From: Phalacrocorax aristotelis
Lineage: Eukaryota > Chordata > Aves > Suliformes > Phalacrocoracidae
Direction of reading: 5' to 3'
Assembly: GCF_949628215.1 (NCBI RefSeq)
Contig: NC_134286.1
Span: 2,046,001-2,110,000, forward strand
DNA: 64,000 nucleotides
The notes beneath the pieces were generated by a model, which saw nothing but the letters and a program-made list of their open reading frames with translations, was not told the DNA's origin and searched no databases. Shown here in pieces: positions 1-12,800 of the stretch. The translations under genes and the position numbers were made by a program. The stretch's first letter is position 1; each line of letters starts with the position of its first letter.

Positions 1-116
1 CTTGCATGGGTCCCACCAGACACGGTCCCTTGTGGGGGGTCCCTCGCAGGGTCCCCATCACCTGGGCGCTGCACGGGCAGGCAGTCCCACAGCACCGGTT
101 GTCTGTTCCACCGCAG

Positions 117-865
117 GCCTGTGCCCAGTGACACGCCGCGCCATCGGGTACCTGCTGTCCAAGAACGGCACTGGCAACGCGGTAGCCATCGTCATCGGCG
201 GTGCAGCCGAGTCGCTCTCCTGCCGTCCAGGTGTCACCACGCTCATCCTGAAGAACCGCAAGGGATTTGTCCGCATGGCCCTGCAGCACGGGTGGGTCAT
301 GGGCACCGCTGCCACCGCTGCTGTGGGGCTCCAGGGGTCCCAGCACCCCATCACCACTCACCATGTCCCCTCCACAGGGCCTACCTTGTCCCCTCCTTCT
401 CCTTTGGGGAGAACGACCTCTTCCGTCAGGTGGTCTTTGAGGAGGGCAGCTGGATGAGGAGCATCCAGCAGCGCTTTCAGAAGATGATGGGCTTCGCTCC
501 CTGTGTCTTCTACGGCCGGGGTCTCACCTCCGTCCAGTCCCGGGGCTTCCTCCCCTATGCCAGACCCATCACCACTGTTGGTAAGCGTTGCCCATCAGGA
601 TGGAGGGGACCCCCAGAAGGTGGAGGGGCAGAGGAGGACACCCTGCAATGTCCCCAGTGAGCCAAGGGCATCCCTGAGCTGCCTGCCTGACCTTCCTCCC
701 CTCCCGACAGTGGGAGAGCCACTGGCAGTGCCCAAGATCGAGGACCCAAGCTGCGAGACGGTGGACATGTACCACGAGATGTACGTCCGCTCCCTGCTCA
801 AGCTCTTCAACGAGAACAAGACCAAATACGGGCTGTCGGAGACGGACGAGCTGCACATCCTCTGA
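117..865 (+). CDS. DGAT2/AWAT-family acyltransferase, last three exons (5' part outside window)
   Basis: Three exons, 117-291, 378-580 and 711-865 (stop TGA 863-865), join in phase with consensus AG/GT borders and give about 177 C-terminal residues. They show the conserved DGAT2-family blocks: GGAAESL, the NRKGFV stretch, SFGEN, FEEGSW, GFAPCVFYGRG, PITTVVGEP and a YGL-ETDEL terminus. Family members sit in the ER membrane and transfer acyl groups from acyl-CoA to diacylglycerol, monoacylglycerol or fatty alcohols. The HPHG catalytic motif would lie upstream of the window. Human Xq13.1 has DGAT2L6, AWAT1 and AWAT2 next to P2RY4, so this is most likely the avian counterpart of that cluster. The residues seen are close to DGAT2 itself, and I cannot say which acceptor is used. 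Confidence 0.9.
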
Positions 866-2326
866 GTGCGCCAGTGCCGGCGGCCAGATCCTGGCTCACA
901 AGGGCAGCGGGCTCTTGTGGGTGGGGATTTCAGCCGGCCCGGCACGAGGAACACACGGGGGACGGTCCCCACTCCAGCCCTCTGCTCCTCCAGCAGAAAA
1001 ACCTGTGCGGGAGGTGGGAGGAGAGGAGGAAGTGAGGGGAAGGGGAGATTGGGAAAGGGTTCCCCTTGAAAGGGGTTTGGAGGAGCTGTGGGTGACACAG
1101 CCATCCCCTGAGGACGTGGGGCTGTTGTGGGAGGGCCAGCGATGGCCAGGGTCCCCACAAAATAGCCAGGACACCGCGAGCTGAGGGAGGGGGCATCATG
1201 GGAGGAGGGAACGAGATGGGATTTTTTGGGGTGGCATCCCCATGGTGAGTGGGACCAGGCTGGGGAGACATCCCCCTCTGGGGTGGAGGGGGGACACTCC
1301 CAGACTTGGGCACCCATGGAAGTGGCCTCAGCTGGGACCGTGTGGCCCTGGGCAAGGGGCAGGTGCTGGTCTGGCCCCAGATGAGCCTTTTCTGTCGCCT
1401 CTGTACCCAATACAGATTTCCAACCCGCCCTGTTGCTGCCTGTGCGTGCTGGGGGGGGCAGGATCAGCGGCACCGCAGCCATACCCCTGCACTCCCCGTG
1501 TGGGTGCGCCCGCCACCCACCCGTGCCCCCTCCCTGGCAGCCCCATCTCCAGGGCTGTGGCTGTGCTTTGCGGGCACCCTTGCAGTGCTCAGGTGCAACG
1601 AAGCAGTTCCCATGTCCACCTGGGTCACGTTGGATGTAATGGGAGGTGAGGGGCAGCAGCTGCTCTTACTGGGTTAATTGGGCTCAGGAGGGAGGTCTCC
1701 TCTCTGTCTGCTTTGGGCTCAGCGGTGAGGGAGGGGGGCTCTCTGGGTACCACTGTCTGGTGGGATGGGAATGCCGGGCTGGGATGTGGCATCCCTGGGG
1801 CCCTCTCCCTCTCCGGCTGACCTGGGCAGCTCCTGGTGGGATGTGGCTGCGTGCGGTCGGTGCCATGCCTTGGGGGGGGTGACACCCCGAAGATGCTATG
1901 GGCATCTCTTCCCTAGGCATGTGCTGGTAGGACTCATGGGGGGGCAATAGGGGGCAGCCCCTCACCGGTGTCCCCATGCTGGGGAGAGCCCTGACCCATC
2001 CCTGCCCAGGCTGGCGTGGGAGAGTTGACAGCCCTGATAGCCATCTCTGGTCTGCTCCTCTCTGCGCAGGCACTTGGTCAAACAAAAAGGCTGGGTAAAC
2101 ATTTGGAAAGCAAACACCCATAAAGGCAGATTCTCGAGGACTCTCCCATCGTCGCAGGTGTCACCACTCTGGCCCCTCGCTCGGAACCTGCCCCAGTGCT
2201 GGCGCCACGGCGGCGGGTGGCTTTTCTCTGCTCTCAGGTGCTTTCTGGGGTGAGGGTGGGCGTCTCGTCCCTCTTCCTTCTGCTATGGGAAGAAACGGGC
2301 CTGAGCGTAGAGAAAGGGGAAGTGGC
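866..2326. other. Intergenic: 3' end of the acyltransferase gene and tail of the P2RY4 transcript
   Basis: GC-rich sequence between two convergent genes. It should hold the 3' UTR of the acyltransferase, for which I see no clear AATAAA. I recognise no coding exon, RNA gene or transposon here. The open frames present are GC-driven and have no family resemblance. Confidence 0.5.
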
Positions 2327-2332
2327 TTTATT
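2327..2332 (-). other. Polyadenylation signal of P2RY4
   Basis: TTTATT on the + strand reads AATAAA on the - strand, about 550 bases past the P2RY4 stop codon. It is the first canonical signal downstream of that gene, so the P2RY4 3' UTR probably ends shortly below position 2320. Confidence 0.55.
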
Positions 2333-2884
2333 GGGGGTGACAGGCAGCAAGTGCCCTGTGCCGTGTCCCTCCCCACCTCTCCCAAGGCCAGCAGTGTGAC
2401 GGGGACATCTCCAAGAACCTCTGCCAGGCACGTGGTGGGCCCGGTGTCAGCTCTGTCCCCAGGTTCAGTCCGGTCCCCACACGTTGCTGTTGAGCAGACT
2501 GGAAGGGCTCTGCGTGCCCAGGGAGGGACCAGTGTCCCTTCTCTTTAGGGACTTGTGAGCCCTGACATGTCCCCAGGAGCACCCCGGGATGGGATGCCAG
2601 CCTGCCTCCCTAAAATGGCTTTCTCAGCATCCTTCCCATTCCCTTGGGTGCCCAGTGGCTGGCCTGCCCTGAGCAGCACTGGCACCCTCCTCCCACGGCA
2701 CCCCGGCGCTGAGCTGGGACAAGCCCCATGGCCACCAGCCCTCAGCCCTGCAGTCTCTGCCCCTGCAAGGGCTGGGCAGGTCAGGTTTGGGGACCTGGGG
2801 GTACCAGGGTGCCCACACAGAGCCTGGAGGGGCTGCAACTCGTGGACACCAGACAATGAGGTTACTGGAACCCCCTTTGGCACC

Positions 2885-4009
2885 TCAGCACCCGCCTCCA
2901 CTCCGTGCTGTCCCTGTCCCTTGGATGACGCTGGCAGTGTGGGTGCTACCTGCGACATTGTCCATGGAGGGAGATACCAGGGCCAGGTTGCACGTGGGCA
3001 TGGGCCGGAGGCGCTGGGCTGGCCCCCGGCACATCTGCCCCCGGTATTTGTCCCCAGCCATGAAGTACAAAATGGGGTCGAGGCAGCTGTTGATGCTGGC
3101 CAGGGGCCGCGTGACCTTGTAGGTGAGGTTGATGATGTTGAGGGTCTGGCAGTCGGCTTGAAAGTAGCGGGAGGTGTAGTAGATGGTGCGGGTGATGTGG
3201 AAGGGTACAAAGCAGATGGCAAAGACGGTGAGCACGATGATGATCATCTTGATGGAGCGCTTCTTGTAGGAGGGCATTCGGGGGCCGGAGCTGGAGAAGC
3301 TGGACCTGCTGAGTCTCTTGGCCATCAGGCAGTAGCATAGGACAGTCACCAAGAAGGGGACCCCAAAGAGGAGGGCCATGACGGAGGAGCTGTAGTGCAC
3401 GTAACGGTAAAACTCCTCGGGCTTGGTGGTATCGTGGCACAGGGTGCTGTTGCCCTTGGAGCTGGTGGTGACAAAGATGAGGTTGGGAATGAGGCAGATG
3501 GTGACAACAAGCCATACACCCACACAAATGATGCGGGCGTGTTTGGTCTTCGCCCACTTCAGGGAGCGGATGGGGTGGCAGATGCCCATGTAGCGGTGGA
3601 CGCTGATACACGTCAGGAAGAGGATGCTGCTGTAGAGGTTAGCGTAGAAGAGGAAGCGCACGATCTTGCAGAGCCATTTCCCGAAGGGCCAGTTGTTGCG
3701 GTTGGCGTAATAGTAGACCAGGGTGGGGAGGGAGAGGACGTAGAGCGTGTCGGAGACAGCCAGGTTGAACATGTAGGTGGTGGTGGCGTTCCAGGGCCTC
3801 ATCCTGGAGGTGAATATCCACAGGGCCCAGGAGTTGAGGGGCAGCCCCACCACGAAGACGATGCCATAGGAGACGGGCAGCAGGATGAACTTGAACTCCT
3901 CGTTGAAGATGCACTTTGCCTCCGCCACTGTGGTGGTGTTTCCTCCTGGCCAGGGAGCCGGCGTCGGTGTCCACGGGGCAACTGGGAATGTCCTCACTGA
4001 AGTGGCCAT
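2885..4009 (-). CDS. P2RY4: P2Y purinoceptor 4 (pyrimidine/ATP-activated G-protein-coupled receptor)
   Basis: A single coding exon of 374 residues with seven hydrophobic segments, a plasma-membrane receptor for extracellular UTP/ATP-type nucleotides coupling to G proteins. Visible landmarks are an N-terminal N-glycosylation site (NTT near residue 24), the TM3-end HRYMGI motif in place of DRY, and the nucleotide-binding pattern FHITR in TM6. TM7 has KVTRPL followed by the DPILYF motif, and the tail ends in SGGGC. The first extracellular loop has NRNNWPFG and no RGD, which fits P2Y4 rather than P2Y2. Human P2Y4 has 365 residues. The start has a good context (A at -3, G at +4), and a plausible acceptor (CCCTAG) at about 4026 suggests an upstream non-coding exon. 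Its position between the acyltransferase and ARR3 matches Xq13.1. Confidence 0.93.
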   Translation of the reverse strand: MATSVRTFPVAPWTPTPAPWPGGNTTTVAEAKCIFNEEFKFILLPVSYGIVFVVGLPLNSWALWIFTSRMRPWNATTTYMFNLAVSDTLYVLSLPTLVYYYANRNNWPFGKWLCKIVRFLFYANLYSSILFLTCISVHRYMGICHPIRSLKWAKTKHARIICVGVWLVVTICLIPNLIFVTTSSKGNSTLCHDTTKPEEFYRYVHYSSSVMALLFGVPFLVTVLCYCLMAKRLSRSSFSSSGPRMPSYKKRSIKMIIIVLTVFAICFVPFHITRTIYYTSRYFQADCQTLNIINLTYKVTRPLASINSCLDPILYFMAGDKYRGQMCRGPAQRLRPMPTCNLALVSPSMDNVAGSTHTASVIQGTGTARSGGGC

Positions 4010-4025
4010 GTTCTCCGAGCCAGAT

Positions 4026-7000
4026 CTAGGGGAGCAGTTAATAAAAGCACATTAGTTGTTGATCCCCACCATTGTCAGGCACAAAGCGTGGAAGGGAGCC
4101 AAAGATGCCAGATTTTCCCCCCCCTCCAGGAGCTCCGGCCACTTTGATGGTTCTCTGCTTTTTCTCAGCTCGCGCGTTCGGGCCTCGCGGGGAGCCGAGG
4201 GAGGCTTGACAAATCCTCCCCTTCGCAGCCCCCACAATGACACCCGTTAATCATCCCTTTAAGCAGCGCGCAGTGACACCAGCGCCGCGTGGAGCCGGGA
4301 AGCGTGCCTGAGACAGAGGGCCGCGCCGGCCCCGCCGGCCAGCAGCCCCACGGCGCGCTGAACAATGAGACCTTTATGAGCAACAGCAGCCCCCGGCCGG
4401 TGCCAGCACAGCCTCTTGGAAGCCAGCTCAGCCTAATTGGCACCATCCTGACAATGCTGCTCGTCCCAGAGGGCTCCTTGACAGAAGAAAGGCGGGAGGA
4501 GAAGAAAGGCTTGTCTGGGGGAATATTATGGCCCGGAGAAATCCTCAGGGGGCTGTTAAAGGAGCCCTTGGGAGAGAGCGTCCCTGGATGGCAAGGGGCC
4601 TCCAGCTGCCGAGTATTCTCCGCAGGAGAGGGATGATCTAAGCCCTGCGGAGATGAGCTGCGCTGGAGCCAAGTCCCAGCCCAAGACAGAGCAAGTTCAC
4701 AAGGCAGGCAGGACGTTTCCTCTTGCACATTGTTAGGATCAAAGCCTGGGGTCCACATCCTCCTGGCAAATCTGTCCCCGGGGCTGAGGTGTGAGCGCAA
4801 GCTGCCAAAGGGTTGCATTCACCTCTCAGGATGTCTAAAGTTCAGAGCCCACTCCTCCAGAGGGAAGAGGGAGCTTCTGCCACCATCACGGTGTCCAGCA
4901 AAGGACTGACAAAGGCTGCCCGTGCCTTGGCCTCTCCGGACCCTCCACCATCCCTGGCAAAGTGATTTTGGCGTAGCCACTTCTGCTGGCCAGGACGGAT
5001 GCTCGGATGAGTAACCTGAGAGCAGGAGCATCTGCTGTGCTGCGGGCAGAGACAAGGGTGTAGCCAAAATGTTATCTGATGGAGGGAGGGCTGGTGTGTC
5101 TCCAGTTTCTGTTGGTTCAGAGCTCACCCAGGAGGTGATGGGCACCAGGACAGAAGAGGACCCGGGGCTCAGGGGGACGACACGTGTTAGCAGGATGCTG
5201 GTGTTGGTGGTGCGAGGCAGAAGGTTGCATCCTTTCAGGCTCCTTCATCCCCCTCCTGTTTGCCCCTTTGCCGCGGAGATGTGCAGCCTTGTGGCTTCTC
5301 GTGGCAAGCACCATTGGCAGGAATATCCTACAGGGTGTATCCATGGGGTCAGCTGAGCTGCGATCCGTCTTCTCCCTTCAAAGCCTCACCTGGAGAGACA
5401 TCCCCGGGTTTACAGAGATGATCATAAATGAATCAGCTGGCAGATGGGCAGGTGGGTGGCTGCGGGACCGGCCCCTCCGTGTCGCACGCACCTCCACGCG
5501 CTCTGTTTGAGTTGTGGGCTGAGCTGCAGCTTTGGGCTCGCATCAAACACCCTGCAGCTTCCTTCCCGCTGAGGCTGACGCAGGCAGCTGCCTGCCTTTA
5601 TTACAGGGATGAGTTCAGAGAGCAAGACAGGCAGGTCCTGATCAAACATTAACAGTGGGAAGAACTTGCTGTTTTTCCCAGAACCAGGAGGGAAAAACAG
5701 CTGGTAGGAATCCCTGAGCCACCAAGTGCTGGTGCCAGTGGTGGTCCCATGGGGCTGCCTCTGCCAAAGGGAAGGTTGTGCTGGTTGTGGTGGTCCCAGC
5801 CCAGCAGTTGTGTCTCCCCAAGCCTCAACACTGCCGAGGACAAAAGGCACCAGGAGATTTGTTTTCCTCTTCTGACCTCTGAGTGCCAGTGATCATGAAG
5901 CCTTGAACCTGACCAGACCGGAGGTGCTGCAGGGTCCAGTGACCAAAGCCAATGACATAGGTCAACAAACAACTAAGATATGAAGAAGCCAATAAATAAA
6001 AAAAAAATAATAATCTGGTGTAAGGAAAGCATAAGGAAAAAGAGCCCGAGCAGCTACATGGTGCCGGGCTGCTTGGAGGACAGTGCAGGTATGTGGCTTC
6101 TGCCAGCTGATAGAGCCTGAACGCAGTCAGCAGCGTGATTTCACCGTTCCTAAGCAAGCTTCCTTTGGGGATAACCACCAAAAAAAAAAAATGCAACAGA
6201 TGATGACATTTGGCAAGCTTTATCTCCACAGGTTTCCTGCTTCCTCATCTTAGTCACGATCAAAATCAGTGGTTTAAACTACTGATTCGTGTCAGTCCAC
6301 CCCGAGGATGTGTCACCACCAGGCCCGTTCCTACTCCTCGCTGACATCCTAGCAAAGCTCTCCCCAGCCACAGCCTCTCCAGCGTGGGATTTTCAAGGAG
6401 GGACTGACCGCAGCCGTGGTGGGGTCTGAGCCAAGTGTTCGGGCTCGCTGCCGGAGTGGGAGGTGGGAGGCACTGCAGGGAAGCAAAGGACAGGGAGCTG
6501 GGGAGGTGATGCCCGCTCCTGCCCTGCCCGTTTTGCAGAAGCACGGGGGCTGCAATGCTGGGGAATCCCTTGCCCATGGCAAGCACAACTCCCTGGGACT
6601 GTGCCTGCGGGCTGGCCCCCACACGTGCCCTGGGAAGCAGCGAGGGGTCCTGCAAAACACCCGCACAGCTATCTGCCTGCAGAAAGGGGCAGGGGCCAGC
6701 GACAGGGCCACACGTGGGGGGACACATGCTGCCCTTGGCCCTTTGCCACAGGAACGGGAGCTCTGCTTTGGCTCCCAGCCCTGCGACCATGCCCAGCCTG
6801 AACCCATCTTTCGGCCCTGCAGGCAGCACCGGCCCCGGTGGGAGCTGACAGCTGCCCCCAGCCCAGGGTCCCCCAGCCTGGGATGCCCCTGCAGCCGGCC
6901 AAGGCTTCCTGCCCTGGGGATTTACGGAGGCATTGGAAAGGCACCAGCGAAATGAATGAGTGGGGCAGTGCCAAAGGCAGGCTCTGCCCCAGAGCTGAAC

Positions 7001-9212
7001 TCCTGGCTGCTGGCAGGATGGGATGGAGAGTCGGGGATCATGGTGTAATGGGCAGGAGCTTCAGAGAGGGGACAGGAGAGTGGATTTCGGAGGGGAGCAA
7101 GCAACTGCGGAGGGATGTGGGGCTGGGTGAGCCTGGGTCCAGCTACTGCTGGAGCACGGGGAAACAAACAGGGCTTTTCTTCTCGCCTAAGCTCTTAGAA
7201 ATTGCAAAACAAGGGGAAATTATGCAAAACATCCTGCAGAAGGACCCTTGTCCCCAATCACCACGTGGTCTGTGCAGCCCAAAGCCCCAGCACAAGGTGA
7301 GCATGACCTAATTTCTTTTCAATCCTTCCCTTCGGCCGCAAGCGCAGCCAAAGCGCGATCTTCCCACATGGCTTGGGCACCAGTGCCACCTCCTCAGGGA
7401 CAGCAGCGTCACTGCCCACCGTGTCCCCTGCTCCGAAGTGACCCCCCTTTCTCAGCAGGGTGGGAGGCGAGGGTTTCCTTTCGCCCTTGGGTAGGCTGTC
7501 CCTGTCCCTCCACCTCCCCAGGGAAGTGCAGGATCCCGAAGCTGCGGCAGCCCGAGGGGCAGCTGCACCCTGTGTCAAGACAGCAATTTGGGGGATGGAG
7601 AGGAAGATGAAGGAGAGGAGGTGGCCACACCAGGAAGGATGAAGGCCCTTGGTGATGAAGGAAGGCATATTAAGGGAAGAGGATGCACAGAGGGATTTGG
7701 GGTGGGTAGAGGAATAGGAGAAGTGGCTGACCCCCACCCCACATCTGTCCAGCCGCAGGGATCCCACCTCTGTCCTTTGTGGGGCCAAAGCTGCTCCCCC
7801 CAGGGCCCCCCAAAGCCTGTCTGTGTTTGCACGGCCGTGTCACAGCCATGGTGGGGTTGTCCTGGCTGCTGCCCTCTACCAGGCATGGGATGTAGTGGCT
7901 CACCTGCGGTCCTGGGCTGGGGCAGCTCTCAGGAGTGGGGCGCCCCCGGGGAGCTCCTGTCCCCCGTGGGGCTGGGGGCCATGCTGGTGGGGCTGCAGGC
8001 TGCCCTTCACTGCGCTGTGCCGTCTGTGCCCGCTCCCGCTTTCCCACCGCTGGGAGCAAAGTGCCCGAGAGAGGCAGGGCTGGAGGCGGGCAGAGGCGGG
8101 GGCAGAAGCCCGCAGCGTCCCTGCCCGAGTCCCTGCCCGTCCCAGGGGCTGCCCGCAGGTCTCAGCCCCACTGCGCTCCCATCCTGTTCATCACCCTCTC
8201 AGGCTTTGGGCCATCTGCAGCCCCTGCAGCAGCCCCCCAGAGATGGGACGGGTGGGCCACATCCACGGGGTCACAACCTTTTCCCCGTGGAAGCCAAGGA
8301 TTCTTGACCATGGGGATCACAGCCCCTCACTCATGGGGACCATGGCTCCCCAACCACGGGGGTCACAGCCCCTCATCTGTGGGGACTGCAGCCCCCCGCC
8401 CACAGGGCCATGCCCCTTGCCCGCTCCAGGGCAGCCTCTCTGCCCCACTGGGGCCACACAGGTCCTGGCCGTGCCTGCACCCCAGGGTGCTGCCCTGCTG
8501 GCACCCCAGCCCTGTGGGGCAATCCTGGGGACAAAGGTGGCCACTGCCACCTTGAGGCCAGCCTGGGCATAGTGTCCCCAAAAACCAGGGCCACCCTGGG
8601 TGTCACAGCAGCCAGGGCCCTGCTGGGTCGGGTTGTCCCTGTGTTTTGGGGGGAGTGTGTGCCCCTGCTGACTGCATTGCTGTTCCCGCTCTGGGGGATT
8701 TAACTCCTTTGTGAGCGTGCAGGTGGGCAAATGGTGCTATGCAAACGTGTCAGCATCGCAATGAACGCGGCATGCTGGGGGCGACCAGGCGCACCCTGAG
8801 ATGTGGGGGACCATGGGCAGGCTCGGGAAAGCAGAGGCATGAGGGGCAGCCCGGGGATGCTCAGCTGCAGAGGGAGAATGTGGGGGGACCCTGACATGCA
8901 GGAGTGAACAGGCAGAGCTGGCATGTTCGGAGGGGAACCATGCCACCGCAAGCACTTGCTGAGGGCAGAGCCAGCCCAGCCCTGGGCAGGAGCCCCACGG
9001 GACACCAGGAAAGGGCAGCCTCAAAGGTTGGGGTCTGCAGCGTTCCTGATTAAACATGGGAGTTGGGGGGCAATGCTTCTGGAGCAGCCAGGGCACTGGG
9101 AGCTGGTGCTTTCCCCACCTGGCTTGCCTGGCTCAGCTCGGCTTGGCACACTCGCTCCTTGCCCCTGCACAGAACCAGGCGCTGCATGCATGCACCCCAG
9201 TGTCCCTGAGAC
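4026..9212. other. Intergenic region with no recognisable gene
   Basis: About 5 kb between the 5' end of P2RY4 and the 3' end of the SHIP-type gene. I found no exon with family resemblance. Positions 4230-4460 hold three ACAATG words and a TTAATCATCC word and may be regulatory for P2RY4. Around 5990-6012 there is a short A-rich run. Positions 8280-8410 are an imperfect tandem array of a unit resembling CACAGCCCCTCA with ATGGGGAC. The rest is unremarkable GC-rich sequence. Confidence 0.5.
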
Positions 9213-9218
9213 TTTATT
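9213..9218 (-). other. Polyadenylation signal of the SHIP-type gene
   Basis: TTTATT on + is AATAAA on -, about 600 bases beyond the stop codon at 9817-9819. It is the first canonical signal downstream and sets the probable 3' end of the phosphatase transcript near 9190. Confidence 0.6.
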
Positions 9219-9816
9219 CTGGATGGGGATAGCAAGGGCATCTTGTAACGGAACGGTGCCGCAGCCTCAGGAGCGGCTGCTGTAGGAGAAATCCTTTGGG
9301 GATGCCATCCGACCAGGGCTGAGCCCGCGGAGGAGGGAGCAGCCGCTGAGGCTGAAGGCACCAGGGTGTGCAGGGCTGGGCTGGCCACAGCTGCCACTGT
9401 GCCCTTGCAGGCTGCACATCGGTCACCCAGAGAGGCTGAGCCTCCCTGTCCAAAGCACCCAGCAGTCCCCACTTCCCAAGTGGCCTCAACATCTCCCCTG
9501 TCCCCATCCATCCTTGCTTGTGGGGCTTAGTATGGTCCTTCCGTCGCTTTGGGGAGGGAGGATGGAGACAGGCGGCAAGACCTGGAAAGCGTCTGTCCCA
9601 ATGGCCACAGGAGCTTCCTGAGACTTTCCAACTGAGAAGCACCAGTCGCTTGCTGGTGAGGCTGGACAAGTTCAGAGCAGTGCCAGTAAGCCCAGCCCAG
9701 GGTGCCTGCGTGCCGAGTCCTCCTCAGTAGCCCTCTGCCTGCCTCAGGAGCTCCACAGAGGAGAGCACATGTGGGTGCTGGGGCAGGGTTAGGTGCTCTA
9801 GGTGCTGGGTCCAAGG

Positions 9817-12800
9817 TCAGGGCTCCATAGCAGGCTCACTGCGGTGCCCTCGCCAAGCTTGCCGTGGGACGAGCCAGGGATGGGTCAGACTCAGCAGCTC
9901 AGCCTCCAGCAGGTCCTGCTCCGTGAGGTCCCTGCATGCAGGGTGAGGGGGAGCAAGTGCTTGGGGAGCCACCGAGAGGGAGCGGAGAGCCCACACGGCC
10001 TGGGGGCATCCATGGAGATCTGGGGACTTGATATCCTTCTGCCCCTGCCCTGCTGCATCCTGACCCCAAGGCTCAGCTCTCCTCCCCCCTGGGGCACGGG
10101 TCTCTGCCAGGGACCTCAGGGCCATGGAAGCTGTCGCACATGGTGTCCCCCTTTCCAAGCTCCAGAGCCTGGGGGTACCTGAACATCTCTAGGTGGTCCC
10201 AGCCGTGTTCCTGCAGCCCTTCCACGTCCTGCTGCAAGGCAAGGTGGCCCAGGCAACCACCGTCGCTGCCACAGGACCACTCACCCCTGTCGCAGGGCCA
10301 CTGGGGAAAGAAGAACAAGGATGCACACCGGCAGCGTCACACCAGGACCACAAATTCACCACCTCCACGTCCTCACCCCACATGAACCATGCACGTAGCT
10401 GTTCCTCCACCTTCCACTGCATCGCACTGGCTGCGCTGTGGTGCCTCCACCAGGCAGAGCACTGCCATGGGGATGGGACCCCACCTCTGTTGGTGGTCCC
10501 ACGGCCAAAAGCAGGTTCCCTCCCCTCCCTGAGCTCCCCAAGCCCCCCCCAGCTGAGCTCCAGAGCCCTGCGGGAACCACAGCAGTACCTCTCCAGGGCG
10601 GCCGTGCTGGTGAGGATCTGGTGCACACCTTGGCATCTCCCGGTAGGGCCGCGGGGGAGGCTCCAGGGCGCTGTGGGTTTGGCACAGCAGGGTCTTCTGG
10701 CTGTCCCCTCCGCATGCGGGGGGCACCCAGTCCAGCTGGCTTAGGCAGGTGGCCATGTGCAGCGCCGTCAGCGAGCAGTCGCCCACCCCTGGTGTGTCCC
10801 TCGCCAGGACGGCCGATTTGGGTCTCTTCTGCCGACCCACTGCGGCGGGGCTGAGTGGGCGCCCATGGGACAGGCCCCCTGGCACACAGCAGGGCCAGCC
10901 ACCCCATCGCTCTTCCTTTGAGGGTGAAGGCACCCGTGCTCCAAGGGGGCTCCGGTGCCGCTGGACTGCGGCTGGGCTCTCCACCTGCTTGTCATGGGCT
11001 TTGCTAGCGCTGGCGGCTGTTGTCCACGTGTTGGGGACCCCCTCAAAGATGAAGTAGGCTGGGTTGGTGTAGCCAGAAGCCGGCTCTGGAAGGCTGCGGG
11101 GCCGGCTCCTGCAAGACACAGCAGGAGAGGGCTCAGCATCACCCCATGGCCAGGGCTCGTGGCGGGGCTGAGCCCGGCTGGGGTACCTGAGGCGCTGCAG
11201 GGGTGGCTTGGGGCACGTTGGGGCATCTGCCACGGGCTCAGCATCCTCCTCCTCGAAGCTGATCCACTCTGCAAAGGCACCAAAATCTGGCCTCTCCCCA
11301 CTGGGCACCGCGCAGCCCCTGCCCATGACCGGGGTCCAGGAGGGCAGCCTGGGCATAGGCAGCTCTCAGCCACACCATGCTTGAGCATGCCCTGAGCCCC
11401 CATGCCCAGGGGGATGGGAGGGGGCTGGTGTGCCGCCACCTTTACCATAGAGCCTCTCGCGGGTGCTGCGCCTGTCCTTGGGGACCCGGACCTTCATCCA
11501 GCCACGCATGGAGCCTGTCTCCTCGCCACGGTGGAAGAGGAAGGTCTCGAACTGCTGGGCCATGCTGCCGATCATAGACCTCATCGCGATGCAGCACTCG
11601 CCTGCAGGCACAGCACATGTCTCCGTTAGCCCCCCGGTGCAGCTCAACGGACAGGTGAGACCCCCCCACCATATGCAGCAGGGTGGGTGCCAGGGTTCCT
11701 TCTGCCAAGCTCCAGATGCAAAACCTTACACCCAGCAGGTTGTTGCCTGAGCCCTGCAGGGTGGGGGTGAGGGGGTGTATGCTTGGCACCCCAATGCCAC
11801 TGTGGTGGCCCCCACGCCACCACTCCACACGCACCGTAGGACTCGCAGCTCTCCACACCCTTGATGCTGAGGAGCAGGTGCTGGTCCCCCAAGTACTCCA
11901 GGTCTGGCAGGATGGGGTTCAGCTGCATGAGGAGAGAGGGGTGCTCGGGACGGGGTGCTGCCACAGGGCAGGGTAGCACAGGGGTGGCTCTGTCCTCAGG
12001 GGGATGATGACAGCCCCCTGCACCCCTTGGGGCTCAGGGTACAGAGCCAGCAGGAGGAATGGGGAAGGGGAGGGAGAAGGATGCTCAATGGCTGGGGAGA
12101 GGCAGCATCTGCCCCTCTCCTCTGCTGCATACCACAGGCAGATGCTTTGCAGACCAGCCCAGCTTGAGGAAGCCAGGGATGTCACAGTTCTGGGAGGTGT
12201 TCTCCCCACTCCGCTGGGCCTCTGCCGGGGGAAAGTGGGGGGCACAGCTCCAGCCGGGGTTGGCTCACCCCCATGGCGCACCCCCAGCACCCCAGCCCCA
12301 CAGGGCCACCTCACCCTCCAGGCAGTAGGAGTGAAACTCGATGTAGCACTTGCTGCGGCTGGTGGTTTTCACAATGACCTCAATGCTCTCCCACTCGATG
12401 CAGGCCAGGGGCTCGGGGCCGGATCCAGGAGCTGCAGGCAGGCACCGGTGGGTCAGCGTGCACTGGCCGAGCACCCATGGCCAGGACTCGCCCCAAACCA
12501 GGTGCAGGGGGTGACAGACCCAAACTCCTTACCCTTCTTGGGTACAAACTGCGATGTCACTCCCACCTCGAAGGTGGCAAAGACAGGTGAGTGGTCACTG
12601 GTCACGATGTCATCGGTGCAGCCTGGATGGTGGGAGTGGGCAGGTGAGTGATGGTCCTCAAGCCCCGGGGTCCCCCCGGCCCTGGGGTGTCACTCACCGT
12701 AGGAGTTACAGACCACGTGGGTCTCCGGGTGTGACTTCCACAGGATGCGGTCACACCATGAGGGGACATTGATCCTCATCTAAAAATGGGGAAAGCAGCT

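Noticed and set aside
2555-4000. Long open frames opposite P2RY4 on the plus strand (2555-3340, 3395-4000)
   Set aside because: They are antisense shadows of a long GC-rich coding exon. They show no family resemblance, and the receptor frame explains the openness.
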